NCBI RefSeq assembly: GCF_900115545.1
Contig: NZ_FOWV01000014.1
Location: 1 to 63,942 of the forward strand
DNA: 63,942 nucleotides
Reading direction: 5' to 3'
Origin: Ralstonia sp. NFACC01
Lineage (GTDB): Bacteria; Pseudomonadota; Gammaproteobacteria; Burkholderiales; Burkholderiaceae
The notes below the pieces were generated by a model. It did not search any database. It was not told where the DNA came from and saw only the letters and a list, made by a program, of their open reading frames with translations. This document shows positions 1 through 10,229 of the stretch, in pieces. Each line of letters starts with the position of its first letter. Positions within the stretch are counted from its first letter, which is position 1. The position numbers and the translations under genes were made by a program.

Positions 1-9
1 CCGCTCACA

Positions 10-250
10 AAAATTCAAGGCGCCATCAAGGGCTCAACGTCAAAAGAGAAAGGCCAACCCATCGCGCGGTTGGCCTTGTCGTTTGGGCTGGCGCCCAGAA
101 GGTTTGGCTTTTGTTTGTTGACTTTCCCTGCCCCAGATGGCGCCTTGAATTTCTGTTGCAGGGAGGAAAAAGGAAGGGAAACTGTCTGAGCGAAGCGAGT
201 TTTTCCCTTCCCCTCCCTGCGACAGAAATTCAAGGAGGGGGTCGCCATCT
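10..250. repeat. Intergenic inverted repeats
   Basis: No convincing gene lies in 1-376. The motif AAATTCAAGGCGCCATC occurs near 11-27, its reverse complement lies at 136-154, and a variant in the first orientation lies at 225-248. Bases 143-166 and 212-235 form the outer arms of a long imperfect palindrome whose inner arms are purine/pyrimidine rich. This resembles the dispersed intergenic palindromes common in Ralstonia and relatives. Open frames here are artefacts of the repeats. Confidence 0.7.
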
Positions 251-268
251 CGGGCGCGCATTTCTTTG

Positions 269-302
269 CTTACTTTCTTTGGGCAAGACCAAAGAAAGTG
301 AG
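269..302. repeat. Short hairpin repeat (TACTTTCTTTGG type)
   Basis: TACTTTCTTTGG at 271-282 is followed by its near-perfect reverse complement at 289-301, leaving a loop of about 6 nt. From general knowledge this hairpin family is scattered through intergenic regions of betaproteobacterial genomes. No T-tract follows, so a terminator role is not indicated. Confidence 0.65.
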
Positions 303-376
303 TCAGCCCCGGCAGGGGATGAAACAAGGGATGCACCACCACGACCAAAACAAAAACAACTAGCACCCCACAGACG

Positions 377-1060
377 TCACGACATCACCACATCCCCCAC
401 CGGCGCGCGGGCACTGTCCTTCCACTCCCGCACGTAGCTGGGTGTGCCTGCTGGCGCCGCCTCCACAACAGGCGGCAGCGGCAGCAGCGCCATCGGCAGC
501 ACACCAGCCCACACAGGCAGGTCAAGGTCCTCAGCATCGTCCTTCGGACCACCCGTGCGCACTTTGCACGCAGCCTCATCCAACGGAATGCGCAGCACGG
601 TCGTGGCGGCAAGCTCCTTGGTATTGCCGGGCCGTGCCTGTTGCGAACGGCCCGGCGCGAGGACTTCCATGAAGGTATCGAGCACCGCAGGCTTCTGCGC
701 ATCGGGCACGACTTCGAACGCGCCATAGATGACCGCCGAGCGATAGTTCATCGAATGGTTGAACGCCGAGCGCGCCAGCACCAAGCCATCGATGTGCGTG
801 ATGGTCACGCAGACCTGCGCCCCGCTGCCGGCCAGCTTAAGCATGCGGCTGCCGTTGGAACCATGGATGTAGAGGTGATCGCCCTCGCGCCAGCACGCGG
901 TCGGGATGCAATGCACGCCATGCTCGTCGGCGAAGGCGATGTGGCAGACGTAGGCCTCGTCGAGGATGGCATGCAGCGTGGTGCGGTCGTAATGGCCGCG
1001 GTGCGCGACGCGGCGCACGCGGGTGCGCGCGGTGGGCGATGTGGGTTCTGTGCTCGACAT
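377..1060 (-). CDS. Pyridoxamine 5'-phosphate oxidase-like FMN protein
   Basis: This 227-aa protein belongs to the PNPOx-like split-barrel flavin-binding family. The recognisable core runs from about residue 20 (RVAHRGHYDR) through AYVCHIAF, the IPTACWREGD strand, HGSNGSRML and the CVTITHIDGLVLARSAFNHS stretch that usually lines the FMN site. The reading frame is open further upstream, but ATG 1060 is preceded by GGAG at 6 nt and is preferred. It is divergent from a MocR-type regulator that starts about 90 bp away. That pairing is common and suggests control by, or a role in, B6 or flavin metabolism (inference). The substrate is unknown. Members of this family are often annotated only as flavin-nucleotide-binding protein. 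Confidence 0.85.
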   Translation of the reverse strand: MSSTEPTSPTARTRVRRVAHRGHYDRTTLHAILDEAYVCHIAFADEHGVHCIPTACWREGDHLYIHGSNGSRMLKLAGSGAQVCVTITHIDGLVLARSAFNHSMNYRSAVIYGAFEVVPDAQKPAVLDTFMEVLAPGRSQQARPGNTKELAATTVLRIPLDEAACKVRTGGPKDDAEDLDLPVWAGVLPMALLPLPPVVEAAPAGTPSYVREWKDSARAPVGDVVMS

Positions 1061-1152
1061 GCAAGGCTCCGAAATCGTAATCGACATGCCGACGATAAAA
1101 AAACCGTGGCACCATGCATAGACCCACCAAAATGCAGAGTCTTGGAGCCACG

Positions 1153-2622
1153 ATGGATTACGGCGTCCTGCTGTCGAACTACGAACGCACCGCGATGCAC
1201 GGCGAGGGCGTAGCCCGCGCATCACAGCAGCATCGGCTATATGCCTGCCTGCGTGCAGCCATCCTCAGCGGACAGATCGAGGAAGGCACGCGCCTGGCGC
1301 CATCGCGCACGCTGGCCGAAGAGCTGGGCATCGCGCGCAACTCGGTGCTCTACGCTTACGAGCAACTCGCCACGGAGGGCTTTGTGCTCAGCCGACGGCA
1401 AGGCACGGTGGTAGCGCGCGTCGGCCTGCAGCAGACGCCCGCGCAAGCGCCCGCAGCCCCGGGCCAGCTGTCGCGCCGCGTGAAAGACCTCGAACGCCCG
1501 CGCGGCGGCATGGACGACCTGCTGCCCTTCTTGCCCGGCACGCCCGCACTGGATGAATTCCCGCTGGCGCAATGGCGCCGCTGCATGGAACGCGGATGGC
1601 GTCGCATCGGACCTGGGCAGATGGGCTACGGCCCGGTCGAAGGCAATGTCGCCCTGCGCCAGGCCGTGGCGGAATACCTCCGCGTTTCACGCGGCGTGCG
1701 CTGCGACGCGTCGCAGGTGTTCATCACCGACGGCACGCAGAACAGTCTCGACATGTGCGCCCGTACGCTCGCGGATGCGGGCGATACCGCGTGGATCGAA
1801 AACCCCGGCTACTACGGTGCGCGCGCCGCCTTGCAGGCCGCAGACATGCGATTGGTACCGATCAGCGTCGACGCCGATGGCCTCGCCCCGCGCGAGGAAG
1901 ACTGGCACGATACGCCACCCAAGCTCATCTACATCACACCGTCGCACCAATACCCACTGGGCGCGGTGATGAGTCTGGAGCGCCGTCTCGCGCTCATCCA
2001 GCACGCATGCGCAGCCGGCGCGTGGATCATCGAAGACGACTACGACAGCGAGTTCCGCCACACGGGTGCGCCGCTATCGGCCGTGCAGGGCCTGACCGAA
2101 GATGCGCCGGTCATCTATCTCGGCACGTTCAGCAAGATGCTCTTCCCGGCACTGCGCCTCGGCTATATGGTCGTGCCGCCCGCGCTGGCGCCCGTGCTGA
2201 AAAAGACGGCAGGTGCGCTGATGTTGCGCGGGCGCGTAGCCGAGCAGCTCGCGCTGGCCGAGTTCATCGAGGCGGGACATTTCACGCGGCACCTGCGGCG
2301 CATGCGTCGTCTGTACGGCGAGCGCCGCGATGCGCTGCAGACGGCCATCGAACGGCACCTCGACGGTGTGGTGACGGTGTCGGGCGGCGCAGGCGGCATG
2401 CACCTCTCGGCACGGCTCGACGCGCCGGTGCGCGATACCGAAGTCAGCCGCGCCGCACGCGAGCACGGCATGGTGCTGCGCCCGCTGTCGCGCTTCTGCC
2501 TGCCGGGAACCTTCACCGCGCAGTACAACGGCCTGGTGCTGGGCTATGGGAATGTGCCTGCCCAAGCAATGGACGGGCTTGTCGTCCGCATGCGGGAAGT
2601 CATCGAACGCCTCGCGAATTGA
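1153..2622 (+). CDS. MocR/PdxR-type GntR regulator with aminotransferase domain
   Basis: The protein has 489 aa and two domains. An N-terminal GntR winged helix (about 25-90) contains RLAPSRTLAEELGIARNSV. A long class I aminotransferase-like domain (about 120-485) contains IEDDYDSEFR and the PLP-lysine context GTFSKMLFPALRLGY. MocR proteins sense PLP or an amino-acid adduct through the aminotransferase domain and regulate divergent genes. Here the divergent neighbour is a PNPOx-like flavoprotein, its likely target. Start ATG 1153 has GGAG at 1144-1147. Whether it activates B6 synthesis as PdxR does is not shown by the sequence. Confidence 0.9.
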   Translation: MDYGVLLSNYERTAMHGEGVARASQQHRLYACLRAAILSGQIEEGTRLAPSRTLAEELGIARNSVLYAYEQLATEGFVLSRRQGTVVARVGLQQTPAQAPAAPGQLSRRVKDLERPRGGMDDLLPFLPGTPALDEFPLAQWRRCMERGWRRIGPGQMGYGPVEGNVALRQAVAEYLRVSRGVRCDASQVFITDGTQNSLDMCARTLADAGDTAWIENPGYYGARAALQAADMRLVPISVDADGLAPREEDWHDTPPKLIYITPSHQYPLGAVMSLERRLALIQHACAAGAWIIEDDYDSEFRHTGAPLSAVQGLTEDAPVIYLGTFSKMLFPALRLGYMVVPPALAPVLKKTAGALMLRGRVAEQLALAEFIEAGHFTRHLRRMRRLYGERRDALQTAIERHLDGVVTVSGGAGGMHLSARLDAPVRDTEVSRAAREHGMVLRPLSRFCLPGTFTAQYNGLVLGYGNVPAQAMDGLVVRMREVIERLAN

Positions 2623-2919
2623 TTCCGACCGTGGCGGTGCGTCGCGAAAGCGCATTGCCCGGCCGGCTTTGCCGCAAACGTTGCATGCACCGCACAACCG
2701 GTGCAACCCCGTCGTCCAGCGCTGTGCATGCATGCACCGGACGCCACAACCAAGGGAAAACCCACCCCCATTCTTGCTGCGTTGCACGGTGTTCGGAATG
2801 TCACGCGATGCTACGATGCCTCGACCCACGGCTGTCTGCCAGTTTCCACAAGAAGCGGCGCAGGCGGCACCAAAAGAGACCTGCTGTCGGTGATCCCGAC
2901 ACACCCACCCGGAGCACGC

Positions 2920-5900
2920 ATGAATGCCCCTCTGAACGACGCGCTACGCCGCGCGCTCGAAACCGTTTCCCTGGACGACAAGTACACGCTTGAGCGTGGC
3001 CGCATCTACATCAGCGGCACGCAGGCACTGGTGCGTCTGCCGATGCTGCAGCAGGAGCGCGACCGCGCCGCTGGGCTGAACACGGCGGGCTTCATCTCCG
3101 GCTACCGCGGCTCGCCGCTGGGTGCGCTGGACCAGGCCCTGTGGAAAGCCAAGAAGCATCTGGCGGGGCACAACATCGTCTTCCAGGCGGGGCTCAACGA
3201 AGACCTGGCCGCCACGGCGGTCTGGGGCTCGCAGCAGGTCAATCTGTATCCGAACGCGAAGTTCAGCGGCGTGTTCGGCATGTGGTACGGCAAGGGGCCG
3301 GGCGTGGACCGCACGATCGACGTGTTCAAGCACGCCAACTCGGCCGGCTCGTCCGCGCACGGCGGCGTGCTGGTGCTGGCAGGCGATGACCACGCCGCCA
3401 AGTCGTCCACGCTGGCGCACCAGTCCGAACACGTCTTCAAGGCGGCCGGCATTCCGGTGCTGTATCCGTCCAACGTGCAGGAATACCTCGACTACGGCCT
3501 GCATGGCTGGGCGATGAGCCGCTACTCCGGCCTGTGGGTCTCGATGAAGTGCGTGACGGATGTGGTGGAATCGTCAGCTTCGGTGGATGTCGATCCGCAC
3601 CGCGCGCAGATCATCCTGCCGGAAGATTTCGTCATGCCGCAGGGCGGGCTGAACATCCGCTGGCCCGATCCGCCGCTGGTGCAGGAAGCGCGCCTGCTCG
3701 ACTACAAGTGGTACGCCGGCCTGTCTTACGTGCGTGCCAACAAGCTCGACCGCGTGGTGCTCGATTCGCCGCAGGCGCGCTTCGGCATCATGACGGCCGG
3801 GAAGGCGTACCTCGACGTGCGTCAGGCGCTGGTCGACCTCGGCCTCGATGAGGAAACCTGCCGCCGCATCGGCATCCGCCTGTACAAGGTCGGCTGCGTG
3901 TGGCCGCTGGAAGCGCACGGCGCGCGGGCCTTTGCCGAAGGGCTGCAAGAGATCCTGGTGGTGGAAGAGAAGCGCCAGATCCTCGAATACCAACTGAAGG
4001 AAGAGCTGTACAACTACCGCGACGACGTGCGCCCGCGCGTGTACGGCAAGTTTGACGAGCGCGACAACGCCGGCGGCGAATGGTCGGTGCCGATGGCCAA
4101 CTGGCTCCTACCGGCGCACTACGAACTGTCGCCTGCGCTGATCGCCCGCGCCATCGCCACACGTCTGGAAAAGTTCGAGCTGCCGTCGGACGTGCGCGCA
4201 CGCATCGCCTCGCGCATCGCCATCATCGACGCCAAAGAGAAGGCGCTTGCCAAGCCGCGCGTTACCGCCGAGCGCAAGCCGTGGTTCTGCTCGGGCTGCC
4301 CGCACAACACGTCGACCAACGTGCCCGAAGGCTCGCGCGCGCTGGCCGGCATCGGTTGCCACTACATGACCGTGTGGATGGACCGCCGCACCGACACCTT
4401 CAGCCAGATGGGCGGCGAAGGCGTGGCGTGGATCGGCCAGATGCCGTTCTCGGGCGATCAGCACGTGTTCGCCAACCTGGGCGACGGTACGTATTACCAC
4501 TCGGGCCTGCTGGCGATTCGCGCATCGATCGCCGCCAAGGTGAACATCACCTACAAGATTCTCTACAACGATGCCGTGGCCATGACCGGCGGCCAGCCGG
4601 TCGACGGCCCGCTGTCGGTGCCGCAGATCGCCGCACAGGTGCATGCGGAAGGCACATCGCGCATCGTCATCGTCACGGACGAGCCCGAGAAGTACAACGC
4701 CGCCATCAAGCTGCCCGAAGGCGTGACGGTGCACCACCGCGACCGGCTCGACGCGATTCAGCGCGAGCTGCGCGAGGTGCAAGGCACCAGCGTGCTGATC
4801 TACGACCAGACCTGCGCCACCGAGAAGCGTCGTCGTCGCAAGCGCGGCACGATGGCCGACCCGGCACGCCGTGCGTTCATCAACGACGCGGTGTGCGAAG
4901 GCTGCGGCGATTGCTCGGTCAAGTCGAACTGCCTGTCGGTCGAGCCGCTGGAAACGGAGCTGGGCACGAAGCGCAAGATCAACCAGTCGTCCTGCAACAA
5001 GGACTTTTCGTGCGTGAACGGGTTCTGCCCGAGCTTCGTGACGGCTGAAGGTGCGCAGGTGCGCAAGCCGGAATCGCACGGCGTGTCGATGGAAGGCCTG
5101 CCGCTGCTGCCGCATCCTGAGCTGCCTGCCATCCAACGCGCGTATGGCGTGCTGGTGACCGGGGTGGGCGGTACGGGCGTGGTCACCATCGGTGGCCTGC
5201 TCGGCATGGCCGCGCACATCGAAGGCAAGGGCGTGACCGTGCTCGACATGGCGGGCCTGGCGCAGAAAGGCGGCGCCGTGCTCTCGCACGTGCAGATCGG
5301 CGAGCGTCCGGATTCGATTCACGCCACGCGCATCGCCATGGGCGAGGCGGACCTCGTGATCGGCTGCGACGCGATTGTCTCGGCATCAGACGAAGTGCTG
5401 TCGAAAGTGCAGCACGGTCAGACGCGCGCCATCGTCAACAGCACCGCATCGCCCACAGCTGACTTCATCAAGAACCCGAACTGGCGCTTCCCGGGCAGCT
5501 CGGCCGAGGCGGATATCCGTGCGGCCATCGGCGACGCCTGCGCATTTGAAGACGCCAACACGCTGGCCGTGCGCTTGCTGGGCGACGCCATCTACACCAA
5601 CCCACTCGTGCTGGGCTTTGCGTGGCAGAAAGGCTGGCTTCCGCTGACACACGACGCGCTCATCCGCGCGGTCGAACTCAACGGCGTGGCCGTCGAGAAG
5701 AACAAGACCGCGTTCGAATGGGGCCGCCACCTCGCGCAAGACCGCGATGCGGTGCTCAAGCTCGCCGGCGATGCGCCGCGTGCCAAAGCCGACGTCATCG
5801 CCCTGCCTTCGCTGGACACGCTGATCGCCCGCCGCGTTGATCTGCTGACCGCGTACCAGAACGCAGCGTATGCCGCTGAGTTCCGCGCGGTGGTGGAACG

Positions 5901-6480
5901 CGTGCGTGCAGCGGAAGCTGCCGTGGTGGGTGCCGGCCAACCGCTGGCGTTCACGGAAGCTGTGGTGCGCAACCTGTCGAAGCTGATGGCGTACAAGGAC
6001 GAATACGAAGTCGCTCGCCTGTACACCGACCCGGCATTCCTCGACAAGCTGCGCGCGCAGTTCGAAGGCGAGCCCGGCCGCGACTACCAGCTCAACTTCT
6101 GGCTTGCGCCGCCCATGATTGCCAAGCGTGACGAGAAGGGGCACCTGGTCAAGCAACGCTTCGGTCCGAACACGATGCGCGTCTTCAAGCTGCTCGCCAA
6201 GTTCAAGGGCCTGCGCGGCACGGCGTTCGACATCTTCGGCAAGACCGAAGAGCGCCGCACCGAGCGCGCGCTGATCGGCGAATACCGAGCACTGGTCGAT
6301 GAGCTGGTGAAGGGACTGACCGCTGACAAGCTGGCTCAGGCCCTGGAACTGGCCCGCCTGCCGGAGGACATCCGCGGCTTCGGCCATGTGAAGGAGGCCA
6401 ACCTGGCTGCGGCGCGCATCCGCTGGAACAAGCTGCTCGCGCAATGGCGCGATCCGGCGGCGGCACAGCGGGCGGCCTGA
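2920..6480 (+). CDS. Fused indolepyruvate ferredoxin oxidoreductase
   Basis: This 1186-aa single-chain 2-oxoacid:ferredoxin oxidoreductase fuses the IorA-like TPP domains, an iron-sulfur segment and the IorB/gamma domain. The N-terminal part has GFISGYRGSPLGALD. The TPP-binding part is around GDGTYYHSGLLAIR. A cysteine-rich stretch (CEGCGDCSVKSNC, then CNKDFSCVNGFCP) should hold Fe-S clusters. The gamma domain begins near VTGVGGTGVVTIGG. The C-terminal 250 residues match the extra domain usual in this long proteobacterial form. It oxidatively decarboxylates aryl-pyruvates or other 2-oxoacids to acyl-CoA in the cytoplasm. ATG 2920 follows GGAG. It is monocistronic and ends in a strong terminator. 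Confidence 0.92.
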   Translation: MNAPLNDALRRALETVSLDDKYTLERGRIYISGTQALVRLPMLQQERDRAAGLNTAGFISGYRGSPLGALDQALWKAKKHLAGHNIVFQAGLNEDLAATAVWGSQQVNLYPNAKFSGVFGMWYGKGPGVDRTIDVFKHANSAGSSAHGGVLVLAGDDHAAKSSTLAHQSEHVFKAAGIPVLYPSNVQEYLDYGLHGWAMSRYSGLWVSMKCVTDVVESSASVDVDPHRAQIILPEDFVMPQGGLNIRWPDPPLVQEARLLDYKWYAGLSYVRANKLDRVVLDSPQARFGIMTAGKAYLDVRQALVDLGLDEETCRRIGIRLYKVGCVWPLEAHGARAFAEGLQEILVVEEKRQILEYQLKEELYNYRDDVRPRVYGKFDERDNAGGEWSVPMANWLLPAHYELSPALIARAIATRLEKFELPSDVRARIASRIAIIDAKEKALAKPRVTAERKPWFCSGCPHNTSTNVPEGSRALAGIGCHYMTVWMDRRTDTFSQMGGEGVAWIGQMPFSGDQHVFANLGDGTYYHSGLLAIRASIAAKVNITYKILYNDAVAMTGGQPVDGPLSVPQIAAQVHAEGTSRIVIVTDEPEKYNAAIKLPEGVTVHHRDRLDAIQRELREVQGTSVLIYDQTCATEKRRRRKRGTMADPARRAFINDAVCEGCGDCSVKSNCLSVEPLETELGTKRKINQSSCNKDFSCVNGFCPSFVTAEGAQVRKPESHGVSMEGLPLLPHPELPAIQRAYGVLVTGVGGTGVVTIGGLLGMAAHIEGKGVTVLDMAGLAQKGGAVLSHVQIGERPDSIHATRIAMGEADLVIGCDAIVSASDEVLSKVQHGQTRAIVNSTASPTADFIKNPNWRFPGSSAEADIRAAIGDACAFEDANTLAVRLLGDAIYTNPLVLGFAWQKGWLPLTHDALIRAVELNGVAVEKNKTAFEWGRHLAQDRDAVLKLAGDAPRAKADVIALPSLDTLIARRVDLLTAYQNAAYAAEFRAVVERVRAAEAAVVGAGQPLAFTEAVVRNLSKLMAYKDEYEVARLYTDPAFLDKLRAQFEGEPGRDYQLNFWLAPPMIAKRDEKGHLVKQRFGPNTMRVFKLLAKFKGLRGTAFDIFGKTEERRTERALIGEYRALVDELVKGLTADKLAQALELARLPEDIRGFGHVKEANLAAARIRWNKLLAQWRDPAAAQRAA

Positions 6481-6510
6481 TCGGCGCCAAGCGTTCGGCA
6501 ACGCCAATAA

Positions 6511-6538
6511 AAAACGGAGGCTTCGGCCTCCGTTTTTC
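6511..6538 (+). terminator. Bidirectional intrinsic terminator
   Basis: ACGGAGGC-TTCG-GCCTCCGT forms a perfect stem with a tetraloop, flanked by A-tract on the left and T-tract on the right. It can end both the oxidoreductase transcript (+) and the exonuclease I transcript (-). Confidence 0.93.
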
Positions 6539-6555
6539 TTGATGCGTCGGCTTCG

Positions 6556-7995
6556 TCAGCCCGGCACGATCTGCTGCGCGTAGTCGTACAGATCCTGCAG
6601 GATGGTCTGCGCACGCGTGTCGCCGTTCTCCGCCGCTTCCGCGCCCAACTGTTGAAGCCGCTCGCCGAAAATTTCGAAGGTCATGTAGCCGTCACGGCCT
6701 TCGAACAGCCGCTCGGCGCGCAACTGCTCCCACTGCTCGTATTCCTCTTCGTTCAACGTCTCGGGGAAGTTGCGTGCGCGGTAGCGGAACAGCAACTCGG
6801 GCAGGCGTGCATCGGCAAAGTCCGCATGCAGGCGCGCGAGTTGTTCGCCGCTGAGCGTGCGCAGCTCGTTGAGCATGCGGCGGTCGTCGTTGCCGACAAA
6901 TCCGCCGTAGAGGTTCTGGTCGACGTCTTCAATCGGCTCCAACTCGCGGGCGTACACCTGGCGCCACGTGTCGCGCATGTCCGGCGCCCCCTGCGCGATG
7001 GCGGCGTGGCGTTCAATGGTGGCGAAGTCGATGCCCCAGCGTTCTGCCTGCGCGGGCTGCAACGTCTTCATGTTGCTGATGACGATGGGCGACTTGTTGA
7101 TGTGGATCGACTTGATCGGCAGGCGTGTGGTGCCTTCGGCCAGGTCAGCCGTACGCGTGAACATGCGCTCCCGGATCGTCGCAACGTCCATGTGGAACAG
7201 CTCGGACGGGTCGAACGCCAAATCCCACACGATCAATTCGTTCTTGTTGGTCGGGTGCCCGCCCAGCGGCCACACCACGGCCATGCAGCCGCGCTCCACG
7301 CCGTACATGCCCGAAATGTGCAGCAGCGGCCGCGGCGCATCGCCGATCTCGGCCACCACGCGATCTTTCTTGCGCAACGCCAGGCAAAAATCGAACAGGC
7401 GCGGCTGTGCGTTGCGAATGAGGCGCGCCAGCGCAATCGTCGCGCGCACATCGGATACCGCATCGTGCGCCGCATCGTGCACCAGGCCGTTGGCTTTGGA
7501 CAGATGCTCCAGCTTGAAGCTCGGCCGGCCGTCTTCGTGGGTCGGCCATTGGATGCCTTCGGGGCGCAGGGCCCACGTGGTGCGCACCACGTCGAGCAGA
7601 TCCCAGCGCCCGCATTCGTTCTGCCACTCGCGTGCGTACGGGTCGATCAGGTTGCGCCAGAACAGGTGGCGCGTCACCTCGTCGTCAAAGCGGATGGTGT
7701 TGTAGCCGACGCCGATGGTGCCGGGCGTGCCGAGTTCACGCTCGATGGCCTGGGCGAACCGGTATTCCGGAATGCCCTGCCGGGCGCACTGCTGCGGCGT
7801 GATGCCGGTGATGAGGCACGACACCGGATCGGGCAGCCAATCGTTGGACGGCTGGCAGAACAGTTCGACCGGCTCGCCGATTTCGTTCAGTTCGGCATCG
7901 GTGCGGATGCCGGCAAACTGCGCTGGGCGATCACGGCGCGGCACGGCGCCGAAGGTTTCGTAGTCGTGCCAGAGGAAGGTGGGAGTGACGGGCAA
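6556..7995 (-). CDS. sbcB: Exodeoxyribonuclease I
   Basis: The protein has 479 aa, the usual length for ExoI, a 3'-5' single-strand DNA exonuclease of recombination and mismatch repair. The DEDDh nuclease signature is visible: D11 and E13 in FLWHDYETFG, and the later HDAVSDVRAT containing the His and Asp. The C-terminal half carries the ExoI SH3-like and extended domains, with conserved DQNLYGGFVGNDDRR. The start codon is TTG at 7995. No ATG lies in frame shortly upstream and the family N-terminus begins here; the ribosome site is weak. Monocistronic and convergent with the oxidoreductase gene. Confidence 0.93.
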   Translation of the reverse strand: MPVTPTFLWHDYETFGAVPRRDRPAQFAGIRTDAELNEIGEPVELFCQPSNDWLPDPVSCLITGITPQQCARQGIPEYRFAQAIERELGTPGTIGVGYNTIRFDDEVTRHLFWRNLIDPYAREWQNECGRWDLLDVVRTTWALRPEGIQWPTHEDGRPSFKLEHLSKANGLVHDAAHDAVSDVRATIALARLIRNAQPRLFDFCLALRKKDRVVAEIGDAPRPLLHISGMYGVERGCMAVVWPLGGHPTNKNELIVWDLAFDPSELFHMDVATIRERMFTRTADLAEGTTRLPIKSIHINKSPIVISNMKTLQPAQAERWGIDFATIERHAAIAQGAPDMRDTWRQVYARELEPIEDVDQNLYGGFVGNDDRRMLNELRTLSGEQLARLHADFADARLPELLFRYRARNFPETLNEEEYEQWEQLRAERLFEGRDGYMTFEIFGERLQQLGAEAAENGDTRAQTILQDLYDYAQQIVPG

Positions 7996-8142
7996 GGCAG
8001 CGGCTCGTTTTAAAGACTGAAGATGCCGGCATGCTAACAGTGTTGCCGATCCCGCTCGGTCGCCCTGGCGGTTGACTCACATCAACCCGCACCGGGCAGG
8101 CGTCGACCAGACTGGTATCTCCCCCCAACCAGGAGATGTCTC

Positions 8143-9165
8143 ATGGCCCAGTCGATGAAAGCTGCGGTTGTCCACGCGTTTGGCGAACCCTTGCGCATTG
8201 AGGAAGTGCCGGTTCCCACACCTGGGCGCGGGCAGATTCTTGTGAAGATCGCGGCCTCGGGCGTCTGCCATACGGACCTGCACGCCGCGGAGGGCGACTG
8301 GCCCGTCAAACCAAGCTTGCCGTTCATCCCCGGGCACGAAGGGGTCGGCTATGTGGCGGCGGTGGGCGAAGGCGTCACCGCCGTCAAGGAAGGCGACCGT
8401 GTGGGTGTGCCCTGGCTCTACACCGCCTGTGGCCACTGCGAGCACTGCCTGAGCGGCTGGGAAACCCTCTGCCACGAGCAGCAGAACACTGGCTACTCCG
8501 TCAACGGCGGCTATGCCGAATACGTACTGGCCGATCCGAACTACGTCGGCCACCTGCCCGCGCAGGTCAGTTTCGAAGAAATCGCACCGATCCTCTGCGC
8601 GGGGGTGACCGTCTACAAGGGCATCCGCATGACCGATACGCGGCCCGGCCAGTGGATCGCCATTTCCGGCATTGGCGGGCTGGGACACGTGGCGGTGCAG
8701 TATGCGATCGCCATGGGCCTGCACGTGGTGGCGGTAGACGTGGCGCCAGACAAGCTCGCGCTGGCTCGCGAGTTGGGAGCAAAGCTCGTCGTCGATGCCT
8801 CGCAGCAGGACCCCGCGGCCGTGATTCAGAAAGAGATCGGCGGTGTGCACGGCGTGCTCGTGACGGCGGTGTCGCGCAGTGCCTTTGCACAAGCGCTGGG
8901 CATGGTGCGGCGCGGTGGGACGATCTCGCTCAATGGCCTGCCACCGGGCGATTTTCCGCTGCCGATCTTCTCCACGGTGCTCAATGGCATCACGGTACGC
9001 GGCTCGATTGTCGGCACGCGGCGTGATCTGCAAGAGTCACTGCAGTTTGCCGCCGAGGGGCTGGTACGCGCCCACATTCACCGCGACAAGCTCGACAACA
9101 TCAACCAGGTGTTCGCCGATCTGAAGGCCGGCAAGGTGGATGGCCGCATCGTCCTGACGCTCTGA
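8143..9165 (+). CDS. adhP: Zinc-dependent alcohol dehydrogenase AdhP
   Basis: The protein has 340 aa and is a cytosolic medium-chain alcohol dehydrogenase that oxidises ethanol and related primary alcohols with NAD+. Catalytic zinc ligands are visible in [11 protein letters not shown] and PGHEGVG. The structural zinc loop [15 protein letters not shown] has all four cysteines. The nucleotide fold starts at [15 protein letters not shown]. Length and motifs match AdhP rather than the glutathione-dependent class III enzyme. AGGAG lies just upstream of ATG 8143. The next gene, a 2-hydroxyacid dehydrogenase, begins 59 bp downstream; the two may be co-transcribed as fermentative NAD(H) balancing enzymes (inference). 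Confidence 0.92.
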   Translation: MAQSMKAAVVHAFGEPLRIEEVPVPTPGRGQILVKIAASGVCHTDLHAAEGDWPVKPSLPFIPGHEGVGYVAAVGEGVTAVKEGDRVGVPWLYTACGHCEHCLSGWETLCHEQQNTGYSVNGGYAEYVLADPNYVGHLPAQVSFEEIAPILCAGVTVYKGIRMTDTRPGQWIAISGIGGLGHVAVQYAIAMGLHVVAVDVAPDKLALARELGAKLVVDASQQDPAAVIQKEIGGVHGVLVTAVSRSAFAQALGMVRRGGTISLNGLPPGDFPLPIFSTVLNGITVRGSIVGTRRDLQESLQFAAEGLVRAHIHRDKLDNINQVFADLKAGKVDGRIVLTL

Positions 9166-9224
9166 GTGCCGTCACCGGGCGGTGCGAGTAAGCTGCAGGC
9201 ATCACGTCCGCTTGCCCCACCGCC

Positions 9225-10220
9225 ATGCGCATCCTCTTTTTCAGCAGCCACCGTTACGACGAAGACAGCTTCCGCGCCTCACTCGCGCGCGGCGGTCACA
9301 GCTTCGACCTCGTTTTCCAGCGCGCGCACCTTGATGCGCAAACGGCGTCCCTCGCAGCGGGCTTTGCAGTGGTGTGCCCATTCGTGAACGACGCGCTCAA
9401 CGCGGAAGTGCTCGAAGCGTTGGCAGCGGGCGGCACGCGCCTGATCGCGCTGCGCTCGGCAGGCTTCAATCACGTCGACCTGCCGGCCGCCCAGCGCCTG
9501 GGGCTGACGGTGGTGCGCGTGCCGGCCTATTCGCCGCACGCGGTGGCGGAACATGCGGTCGGCATGATCCTCACGCTCAACCGACGGCTGCACCGTGCCT
9601 GCAATCGCACGCGCGAAGGCGATTTCTCATTGGATGGATTGCTGGGCTTCGACCTGGCGGGCAAGACCGTCGGCGTAATCGGCACCGGGCAGATCGGCCA
9701 GGTGTTCGCGCGCATCATGGCGGGCTTCGGCTGCCAGTTGCTGGCATTCGATCCGTTTCCGCAGCCGTCGCTGGCGGCGCTGGGCGTGCGTTACGTGCCG
9801 CTGCCGGAATTGCTCGCGCAGGCCGATATCGTCAGCCTGCATTGCCCGCTCAACGCTGGCACGCATCACCTGATCGACGCCAGCGCGCTCGCCAGCATGA
9901 AGCCGGGCGCCATGCTCATCAACACGAGCCGCGGCGGCCTGGTCGACAGTCCCGCCTTGATCGACGCGCTCAAGAGCGGCCAGCTCGGGCACCTCGGGCT
10001 CGACGTCTACGAAGAAGAGGCCGATCTGTTCTTCGAAGACCGCTCCGCCGACGTGCTGCAGGACGACGTGCTGGCGCGGCTGTTGAGCTTTCCCAACGTC
10101 ATCGTCACCGCACACCAGGCGTTCTTCACGCGCGAGGCGCTGGCGGGCATTGCCGACACCACGCTCGCTAACGTGGCGGCCTGGGTGGCTGGCGCGCCCG
10201 TCAATGTGGTGAAGGCCTAG
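9225..10220 (+). CDS. D-2-hydroxyacid dehydrogenase (D-lactate type)
   Basis: The protein has 331 aa and belongs to the D-isomer 2-hydroxyacid dehydrogenases, closest in layout to fermentative D-lactate dehydrogenase LdhA. An N-terminal substrate domain contains [10 protein letters not shown]. The Rossmann domain has [14 protein letters not shown]. Catalytic residues are recognisable as Arg in NTSRGGLVD, Glu in LDVYEEE and His in VTAHQAFFT. It reduces pyruvate or similar 2-oxoacids with NADH. The start is ATG 9225, without a clear Shine-Dalgarno. The substrate cannot be fixed from sequence alone, so no gene symbol is given. It is convergent with the HD-domain gene. Confidence 0.88.
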   Translation: MRILFFSSHRYDEDSFRASLARGGHSFDLVFQRAHLDAQTASLAAGFAVVCPFVNDALNAEVLEALAAGGTRLIALRSAGFNHVDLPAAQRLGLTVVRVPAYSPHAVAEHAVGMILTLNRRLHRACNRTREGDFSLDGLLGFDLAGKTVGVIGTGQIGQVFARIMAGFGCQLLAFDPFPQPSLAALGVRYVPLPELLAQADIVSLHCPLNAGTHHLIDASALASMKPGAMLINTSRGGLVDSPALIDALKSGQLGHLGLDVYEEEADLFFEDRSADVLQDDVLARLLSFPNVIVTAHQAFFTREALAGIADTTLANVAAWVAGAPVNVVKA

Positions 10221-10229
10221 GCCGGCACA

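Noticed and set aside
4108-5322. Minus-strand frame inside the indolepyruvate oxidoreductase gene
   Set aside because: The oxidoreductase carries intact cofactor motifs across this stretch; the antisense frame is His/Arg-rich and featureless.
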